In this document: positions 54,974 through 64,000 of the stretch, piece by piece
Layout: each line of letters starts with the position of its first letter
Numbering within the stretch: the first letter of the stretch is position 1
Assembly (NCBI RefSeq): GCF_051014445.1
Contig: NC_135143.1
Span: forward strand, 1,054,001 to 1,118,000
From: Colletes latitarsis
Lineage: Eukaryota > Arthropoda > Insecta > Hymenoptera > Colletidae
DNA length: 64,000 nt
Reading direction: 5' to 3'
The notes under the pieces: model-generated
Databases searched by the model: none
Seen by the model: only the letters and a program-made list of their open reading frames with translations
What the model was told of the DNA's origin: nothing
Program-made: the position numbers and the translations under genes

Positions 54974-57900
54974 ACTACGTGATTCAAACCCGAAAAAACC
55001 CAGGATCTGGCCAACAAGAATGCGGAAAAGGCAAAATCATGAGCCAGATGAGGGCATAACCCAGACCTAACCCAGACCCAACCGGTGTTATCCTCTAAAA
55101 TATTGATCGAAACCAGGTTTAATTGTCTGTTTCAGTGTGCTACCACATAACTACGTGATTCAAACCCGAAAGAACCCAGGATCTGGCCAGCAAGAATGCG
55201 GAAAAGGCAAAATCATGAGCCAGATGCGTGCTTAACCCAGACCTAACCCAGATCTAACCGGTGCTATCCTCTAAAATATTGATCGAAACCAGGTTTAATT
55301 GACTGTTTCTATGTGGTACCACATTACTACGTGATTCAAACACGAAAAAACCCAGGATCCGGCCAACAAGTATGCGAAGAAGGCAAAATCATGAGCCAGA
55401 TGCGGGCATAACCTGAACCTAACCCAGACCTAACCGGTTTTATCCCGTAACATATTGATCCAAACCAGGTTTAATTGACTGTTACAATGTGGTACCACAT
55501 TCCTACGTGATTCAAACCAGAGAAAACCAAGGATCTGGCCAACAAGAATGCGGAAAAGGCAAAATCATGAGCCAGATGCGGGCATAACCCAGACCTAACC
55601 CAGACCTAACCGGTTTAATCCTCTAAAGTATTGATCGAAACCAGGTTTAATTGACTGTTTCAATGAGGTACCACATTACTACGTGACTCAAGCTCGAAAA
55701 AACCCAGGATCTGGCCAACAAGTATGCGAAGAAGGCAAAATCATAAGCCACATGCGTGCATAACCCAGACCTAACCCAGACCTAACCGGTGCTATCCTCT
55801 AAAATTTTGATCGAAACCAGGTTTAATTGACTGTTTCTATGTGGTACCACATTACTACGTGATTCAAACACGAAAAAACCCAGGATCTGGCCAACAAGTA
55901 TGCGAAGAAGGCAAAATCATGAGACAGATGCGGGCATAAACCAGGCCTAACACAGACCTAACCGGTTTTATCCTATAAAATATTCATCGAAACCAGGTTT
56001 AATTGACTGTTTCTATGTGGTACCACATTACTACGTGATTCAGACCCGAAAAAACCCAGGATCTGACCAACAAGTATGCGAAGAAGGCAAAATCATGAGC
56101 CAGATGCGGGCATAAACCAGGCCGAACCCAGGCCTAACCGGTTTTATCCTCTAAAATACTGACCGAATCCAGGTTTAATTGACAGTTACTGTGTGGTACC
56201 ACATTACTACGTCACCCAAATTCGAAAAAACCAAGGATCTGGCCAACAAGTATGCCAAGAAGACAAAATCATGAGCCTGATGCGGGCATAACCCAGACCT
56301 AACCGGTGTTATCCTCTAAAATATTGACCGAATCCAGGTTTAGTTGACTGTTACTGTGTGGTACCACATTCCTACGTGATTCAAACCCCAAAAAACCCAG
56401 GATCTGGCCAACAAGTATGCGAAGAAGGCAAAGTCATGAGCCAGATGCGGGCATAACCCTGACCTAAACCAGACCTAACCGGTGTTACCGACTAAAATAC
56501 TGACCGAATCCACGTTTAGTTGACTGTTACTGTGTGGTACCACATTACTACGTGACACAAGCTCGAAAAAACCCAGGATCTGGCCAACAAGTATGCGAAG
56601 AAGTCAAAATCATAAGCCAGATGCGGGCATATCTCAGACCTAACCCAGACCTAACCGGTGCTATCCTCTAAAATATTGATTGAAACCAGGTTTAATTGAC
56701 TGTTTCTATGTGGTACCACATTACTACGTGATTCAAACCCGAAAAAACCCAGGATCTGGCCAACAAGTATGCGAAGAAGGCAAAATGATGAGCCAGATGC
56801 GGGCATAACCAAGATCTAACCCAGACCTAACCGGTGTTATCCTCTAAAATATTGATCGAAACCAGGTTTAATTGTCTGTTTCAGTGTGCTACCACATAAC
56901 TACGTGATTCAAACCCGAAAGGACCCAGGATCTGGACAACAAGAATGCGGAAAAGGCAAAATCATGAGCCAGATGCGTGCATAACCTAGACCTAACCCAG
57001 ACCTAACTGGTGTTATCCTCTAAAATATTGACCGAATCCAGGTTTAGTTGTCTGTTACTGTGTGGTACCACATTCCTACGTGATTCAAACCCGAAAAAAA
57101 CCCAGGATCTGGCCAACAAGTATGCGAAGAAGGCAAAATCATGAGCCTGATGCGGGCATAACCCAGACCTAACCGGTGTTATCCTCTAAAATATTGACCG
57201 AATCCAGGTTTAGTTGACTTTTACTGTGTGGTACCACATTACTACGTGACTCAAGCTCGAAAAAACCCAGGATCTGGCCAACAAGTATGCGAAGAAGACA
57301 AAGTCATGAGCCAGATGCGGGCATAACCCAGACCTAAACCAGACCTAACCGGTTTTATCCTCTAAAATACTGACCGAAACCAGGTTTAATTGACTGTTTC
57401 TATGTGGTACCACATTACTACGTGATTCAAACCCGAAAAAACCCAGGATCTGGCCAACAAGTATGCGAAGAAGGCAAAGTCATGAGCCAGATGCGGGCAT
57501 AACCCAGACCTAAACCAGACCTAACCGGTTTTATCCTCTAAAATACTGACCGAAACCAGGTTTAATTGTTTGTTTCAGTGTGCTACCACATAACTACGTG
57601 ATTCAAACCCGAAAAAAACCCAGGATCTGGCCAACAAGTATGCGAAGAAGGCAAAATCATGAGCCTGATGCGGGCATAACCCAGCCCTAACCGGTGTTAT
57701 CCTCTAAAATATTGAACGAATCCAGGTTTAGTTGACTGTTACTGTGTGGTACCACATTACTACGTGATTCAGACACGAAAAAACCCAGGATCTGGCCAAC
57801 AAGTATGCGAAGAAGGCAAAATCATGAGACAGATGCGGGCATAAACCAGGCCTAACACAGACCTAACCGGTTTTATCCTATAAAATATTCATCGAAACCA

Positions 57901-58505
57901 GGTTTAATTGACTGTTTCTATGTGGTACCACATTACTACGTGATTCAAACCCGAAAAAACCCAGGATCTGGCCAACAAATATGCGAAGAAGGCAAAATCA
58001 TGAGCCAGATGCGGTCATAAACCAGGCCGAACCCAGGCCTAACCGGTTTTATCCTCTAAAATACTGACCGAATCCAGGTTTAATTGACTGTTACTGTGTG
58101 GTACCACATTACTACGTCACCCAAACTCGAAAAAACCAAGGATCTGGCCAACAAGTATGCCAAGAAGACAAAATCATGAGCCTGATGCGGGCATAACCCA
58201 GACCTAACCGGTGTTATCCTCTAAAATATTGACCGAATCCAAGTTTAGTTGACTGTTTCAATGAGGTACCACATTACTACGTGACTCAAGCTCGAAAAAA
58301 CCCAGGATCTGGCCAACAAGTATGCGAAGAAGGCAAAATCATAAGCCACATGCGGGCATAACCCAGACCTAACCCAGACCTAACCGGTGTTATCCTCTAA
58401 AATATTGATCGAAACCAGGTTTAATTGTCTGTTTCAGTGTGCTACCACATAACTACGTGATTCAAACCCGAAAGAACCCAGGATCTGGCCAACAAGAATG
58501 CGGAA

Positions 58506-61062
58506 AAGGCAAAATCATGAGCCAGATGCGGGCATAACCCAGACCTAACCCAGACCTAACCGGTGTTACCGACTAAAATACTGACCGAATCCACGGTTAG
58601 TTGACTGTTACTGTGTGGTACCACATTACTACGTGACACAAGCTCGAAAAAACCCAGGATCTGGCCAACAAGTATGCGAAGAAGTCAAAATCATAAGCCA
58701 GATGCGGGCATAACCCAGACCTAACCCAGACCTAACCGGTGTTACCGACTAAAATACTGACCGAATCCACGTTTAGTTGACTGTTACAGTGTGGTACCAC
58801 ATTACTACGTGACTCAAGCTCGAAAAAACCCAGGATCTGGCCAACAAGTATGCGAAGAAGGCAAAGTCATGAGCCAGATGCGGGCATAACCCAGACCTAA
58901 ACCAGACCTAACCGGTGTTACCGACTAAAATACTGACCGAATCCACGTTTAGTTGACTGTTACTGTGTGGTACCACATTACTACGTGACACAAGCTCGAA
59001 AATACCCAGGATCTGGCCAACAAGTATGCGAAGAAGTCAAAATCATAAGCCAGATGCGGGCATAACTCAGACCTGACCCAGAGCTGACCGGTGTTATCCT
59101 CTAAAATATTGACCGAATCCAGGTTTAGTTGACTGTTACTGTGTGGTACCACATTCCTACGTGATTCAAACCCGAAAAAAACCCAGGATCTGGCCAACAA
59201 GTATGCGAAGAAGGCAAAATCATGAGCCTGATGCGGGCATAACCCAGACCTAACCGGTGTTATCCTCTAAAATATTGACCGAATCCAGGTTTAGTTGACT
59301 GTTACTGTGTGGTACCACATTCCTACGTGATTCAAGCCCGAAAAAACCCAGGACCTGGCCAACAAGTATGCGAAGAAGGCAAAATCATGAGCCAGATGCG
59401 GGCATAACCCAGACCTAACCCGGACCTAACCGGTGTTATCCTCTAAAATATTGATCGAAACCAGGTTTAGTTGACTGTTTCAATGAGGTACCACATTACT
59501 ACGTGATTCAAATCCGAAAAAACCCAGGATCTGGCCAACAAGTATGCGAAGAAGGCAAAATCATGAGCCAGATGCGGGCATAACCCAGACCTAACCCAGA
59601 CCTAACCGGTGTTACCGACTAAAATACTGACCGAATCCACGTTTAGTTGACTGTTACTGTGTGGTACCACATTACTACGTGACACAAGCTCGAAAAAACC
59701 CAGGATCTGGCCAACAAGTATGCGAAGAAGTCAAAATCATAAGCCAGATGCGGGCATAACTCAGACCTAACCCAGACCTAACCGGTGTTACCGACTAATA
59801 TACTGACCGAATCCACGTTTAGTTGACTGTTACAGTGTGGTACCACATTACTACGTGACTCAAGCTCGAAAAAATCCAGGATCTGGCCAACAAGTATGCG
59901 AAGAAGGCAAAGTCATGAGCCAGATGCGGGCATAACCCAGACCTAAACCAGACCTAACCGGTGTTATCCTCTAAAATATTGACCGAATCCAGGTTTAGTT
60001 GACTGTTACTGTGTGGTACCACATTCCTACGTGATTCAAACCCGAAAAAAACCCAGGATCTGGCCAACAAGTATGCGAAGAAGTCAAAATCATAAGCCAG
60101 ATGCGGGCATAACTCAGACCTGACCAGAGCTAACCGGTGTTATCCTCTAAAATATTGACCGAATCCAGGTTTAGTTGACTGTTACTGTGTGGTACCACAT
60201 TCCTACGTGATTCAAACCCGAAAAAAACCCAGGATCTGGCCAACAAGTATGCGAAGAAGGCAAAGTCATGAGCCAGATGCGGGCATATCCCAGACCTAAA
60301 CAAGACCTAACCGGTTTTAGCCTCTAAAATACTGACCAAAACCAGGTTTAATTGACTGTTTCTATGTGGTACCACATTACTACGTGATTCAAACCCGAAA
60401 AAACCCGGGATCTGGCCAACAAGTATGCGAAGAAGGCAAAATCATGAGCCTGATGCGGGCATAACCCAGACCTAACCTGTGTTATCCTCTAAAATATTGA
60501 TCGATACCAGGTTTAATTGTCTGTTTCAGTGTGCTGCCACATAACTACGTGATTCAAACCCGAAAGAACCCAGGATCTGGCCAACAAGAAAGCGGAAAAG
60601 GCAAAATCATGAGCCAGATGCGGGCATAACCCAGACCTAACCCAGACCTAACCGGTGTTATCCTCTAAAATATTGACCGAATCCAGGTTTAGTTGACTGT
60701 TACTGTGTGGTACCACATTCCTACGTGATTCAAACCCGAAAAAAAACCCAGGATCTGGCCAACAAGTATGCGAAGAAGGCAAAATCATGAGCCTGATGCG
60801 GGCATACCCCAGCTCTAACCGGTGTTATCCTCCAAAATATTGACCGAATCCAGGTTTAGTTGACTGTTACTGTGTGGTACCACATTACTACGTGATTCAG
60901 ACACGAAAAAACCCAGGATCTGGCCAACAACTATGCGAAGAAGGCAAAATCATGAGCCAGATGCGGGCATAACCCAAACCTAACCCAGACCTAACCGGGG
61001 TTACCGACTAAAATACTGACCAAAACCAGGTTTAATTGACTGTTTCTATGTGGTACCACATT
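58506..61062. repeat. Duplicated block C, copy 5
   Basis: Matches 52417-54973 at a constant offset of 6,089 bp over 2,557 bp, with only a few differences seen (for example CTGATTCGGGC at 54361 against CTGATGCGGGC, and ACCGAAACC against ACCAAAACC at 61022). It carries CCACGGTTAG at 58591, matching 38907, 43794 and 52502. Confidence 0.85.
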
Positions 61063-61490
61063 CCTACGTGATTCAAACCCGAAAAAAAACCCAGGATCTG
61101 GCCAACAAGTATGCGAAGAAGGCAAAATCATGAGCCTGATGCGGGCATACCCCAGCTCTAACCGGTGTTATCCTCCAAAATATTGACCGAATCCAGGTTT
61201 AGTTGACTGTTACTGTGTGGTACCACATTACTACGTGATTCAGACACGAAAAAACCCAGGATCTGGCCAACAACTATGCGAAGAAGGCAAAATCATGAGC
61301 CAGATGCGGGCATAACCCAAACCTAACCCAGACCTAACCGGGGTTACCGACTAAAATACTGACCGAAACCAGGTTTAATTGACTGTTTCAATGAGGTACC
61401 ACATTACTACGTGATTCAAACCCGAAAAAACCCGGGATCTGGCCAACAAGTATGCGAAGAAGGCAAAATCATGAGCCTGATGCGGGCATA

Positions 61491-64000
61491 ACCCAGACCT
61501 AACCGGTTTTATCCTCTAAAATATTCATCGAAACCAGGTTTAATTGTCTGTCACGGTATGCTACCACATTACTACGTGATACACACCAGAGAAAACCAAG
61601 GATCTGGCCAACAAGAACGCGGAGAAGGCAAAATCATGAGCCAGATGCGGGCATAACCCGAACCTAACCCAGACCTAGCCGGTTTTATCCTGTAACATAT
61701 TGATCCAAACCAGTTTTAATTGACTGTTACAATGTGGTACCACATTCCTACGTGATTCAAACCAGAGAAAACCAAGGATCTGGCCAACAAGAATGCGGAA
61801 AACGCAAAATGATGAGCCAGATGCGGGCATAACCCAGACCTATGTCAGACCTAACCGGTGTTACCGACTAAAATACTGACCGAATCCAGGTTTCATTGAC
61901 TGTTACTGTGTGGTACCACATTACCACGTCACCCAAACTCGAAAAAACCAAGGATCTGGCCAACAAGTCTGCGAAGAAGACAAAATCATGAGTCTGATGC
62001 GGGCATAACCCAGACCTAACCGGTGTTAACCTCTAAAATATTGACCGAATCCAGGTTTAGTTGACTGTTACTGTGTGGTACCACATTCCTACGTGATTCA
62101 AACCCGAAAAAACCCAGGATCTGGCCAACAAGTATGCGAAGAAGGCAAAATCATGAGCCAGATGCGGGCATAAACCAGGCCGAACCCAGGCCTAACCGGT
62201 TTTATCCTCTAAAATACTGACCGAATCCAGGTTTAATTGACTGTTACTGTGTGGTACCACATTACCACGTCACCCAAACTCGAAAAAACCAAGGATCTGG
62301 CCAACAAGTACGCGAAGAAGGCAAAATCATGAGACAGATGCGGGCATAAACCAGGCCTAACACAGACCTAACCGGTTTTATCCTATAAAATATTCATCGA
62401 AACCAGGTTTAATTGACTGTTTCTATGTGGTACCAAATTACTACGTGATTCAAACCCGAAAAACCCAGGATCTGGCCAACAAGTATGCGAAGAAGGCAAA
62501 ATCATGAGCCAGATGCGGGCATAAACCAGGCCGAACCCAGGCCTAACCGGTTTAATCCTCTAAAATACTGACCGAATCCAGGTTTAATTGACTGTTACTG
62601 TGTGGTACCACATTACCACGTCACCCAAACTCGAAAAAACCAAGGATCTGGCCAACAAGTATGCGAAGAAGACAAAATCATGAGTCTGATGCGGGCATAA
62701 CCCAGACCTAATCGGTGTTATCCTCTAAAATATTGACCGAATCCAGGTTTAGTTGACTGTTACTGTGTGGTACCACATTCCTACGTGATTCAGACCCGAA
62801 AAAACCCAGGATCTGGCCAACAAGTATGCGAAGAAGGCAAAATCATGAGCCAGATGCGAGCATAACCCAGACCTAACCCGGACCTAACCGGTGTTATCCA
62901 CTAAAATATTGATCGAAACCAGGTTTAGTTGACTGTTTCAATGAGGTACCACATTACTACGTGATTCAAATCCGAAAAAACCCAGGATCTGGCCAACAAG
63001 TGTGCGAAGAAGGCAAAATTATGAGCCAGATGCGGGCATAACCCACACCTAACCCAGACCTAACCGGTGTTACCGACTAAAATACTGACCGAATCCACGT
63101 TTAGTTGACTGTTACTGTGTGGTACCACATTACTACGTGACACAAGCTCGAAAAAACCCAGGATCTGGCCAACAAGTATGCGAAGAAGGCAAAATCATGA
63201 GCCAGATGCGGGCATAACCCAGACCTAATCTAGACCTAACCGGTGTTACCGACTAAAATATTGACCGAATCCACGCTTAGTTGAGTGTTACTGTGTGGTA
63301 CCACATTACTACGTGACACAAGCTCGAAAAAACCCAGGATCTGGCCAACAAGTGTGCGAAGAAGGCAAAATTATGAGCCAGATGCGGGCATAACCCAGGC
63401 CTAACCCAGGCCTAACCAGTTTTATCCTGTAACATATTGATCCAAACCGGGTTTAATTGACTGTTACAATGTGGTACCACATTACTACGTGAATCAAACC
63501 CGAAAAAACCCAGGATCTGGCCAACAAGTATGCGAAGAAGGCAAAATCATGAGCCAGATGCGGGCATAACCCAGACCTAACCCAGACCTAACCTGTGTTA
63601 CCGACTGAAATACTGACCGAATCCAGGTTTAATTGACTGTTACTGTGTGGTACCATATTACTACGACACTCAAGCTCGAAAAAACCCAGGATCTGGCCAA
63701 CAAGTATGCGAAGAATGCAAAATCATGAGCCAGATGCGGGCATAACCCAGGCCTAACCCAGACCTAACCGGTTTTTTCCTCTAGAATATTGATCGAAACC
63801 AGGTTTAATTGTCTGTCACAGTATGCTACCACATTACTACGTGATACACACCAGAGAAAACCATGGATCTGGCCAACAAGAACGCGGAGAAGGCAAAATC
63901 ATGAGCCAGATGCGGGCATAACCCGAACCTAACCCAGACCTAACCGGTTCTATCCTGTAACATATTGATCCAAACCAGTTTTAATTGACTGTTACAATGT
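61491..64000. repeat. Long identical block, copy 2 (cut by window end)
   Basis: Partner of 18560-21069 at a constant offset of 42,931 bp, with no difference found by eye. It abruptly replaces the AGCCTGATGCGGGC-type monomers of the right arm. It continues to the last base of the window, so its true right end is unknown. Confidence 0.9.

Larger units (their letters stand above)
43734..64000. repeat. Satellite array, right arm (same monomer family)
   Basis: The array resumes in the same orientation, restarting 15 bp before the point where the left arm stopped, and runs to the window end. The monomers belong to the same family. They are dominated by variants carrying GAAGAAGTCAAAATCATAAG, GGCAAAGTCATGAG, AGCCTGATGCGGGC and CACATAACTACGTG, so the local sequence mix differs from the first 20 kb. 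From 61491 onward the variants revert to those seen near 18.6-21.1 kb. No gene, RNA gene or other transposon is visible. Confidence 0.97.

Noticed and set aside
1..64000. A CENP-B box (TTCGNNNNANNCGGG) in the monomer
   Set aside because: I looked at the TTCG and CCCG positions on both strands of the typical monomer and found no complete match, so centromere function cannot be argued from this motif.
1..64000. True telomere end
   Set aside because: There is no uninterrupted TTAGG or TTAGGTCTGGG array. The unit occurs only once or twice per monomer and the satellite continues past both window edges.
1..64000. Pol III B-box-like sequence GGTTTCGATCAAT on the minus strand of some monomers
   Set aside because: It differs from GGTTCGANTCC by an extra T and at the 3' end, has no matching A box at a proper distance, and there is no T-run terminator downstream. 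It is not a credible tRNA or SINE promoter.

Overview
This window is eukaryotic satellite DNA, almost certainly from an insect. It contains no host gene that I can support. About 62.6 kb of the 64 kb is one continuous head-to-tail array of a monomer of about 176 bp (I estimate 350-365 monomers), with a frequent 165-bp form. The array is broken once, by a 1,392-bp 5'-truncated non-LTR retrotransposon (LINE) on the minus strand. The LINE carries the C-terminal part of an R1-clade reverse transcriptase polyprotein. R1-clade elements, and the CCTAA/TTAGG motifs in the satellite, point to an arthropod. The 11-bp unit TTAGGTCTGGG recalls the long variant telomere repeats reported in Hymenoptera; that is recollection, not a search.

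Layout. Positions 1-42341 are the left arm of the satellite. It includes a higher-order repeat of about 3.15 kb (copies starting at 1, 3147, 6294 and 12598), a six-monomer local duplication near 15.6-17.3 kb, and blocks with a spacing of about 2.45 kb between about 22 and 38 kb. Positions 42342-43733 are the LINE: poly(A) tail at 42342-42371 (T on the plus strand), a GC-rich 3' UTR with three strong inverted repeats at 42372-42882, and an open reading frame at 42883-43733 that runs off the truncated 5' end. The LINE is flanked by a perfect 15-bp target-site duplication. Positions 43734-64000 are the right arm, built from several copies of another block of about 2.5 kb. The last 2.5 kb (61491-64000) appears identical to 18560-21069.

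How the parts relate. Each monomer has a body of about 154 bp plus one or two copies of CCCAGACCTAA (TTAGGTCTGGG on the minus strand). The 11-bp presence/absence explains the 176/165 length difference. The LINE entered exactly at CC|TAA within this box, the site class described for the telomere-targeting R1-clade TRAS family. Two paralogous unfilled sites inside the same window (38847-38861 and 52442-52456) independently fix the insertion at 1,392 bp plus 15 bp. The picture is a subtelomeric or other heterochromatic satellite that carries telomere-like boxes and was hit by a telomere-type LINE. The short open frames elsewhere are by-products of the satellite and are not annotated as genes.
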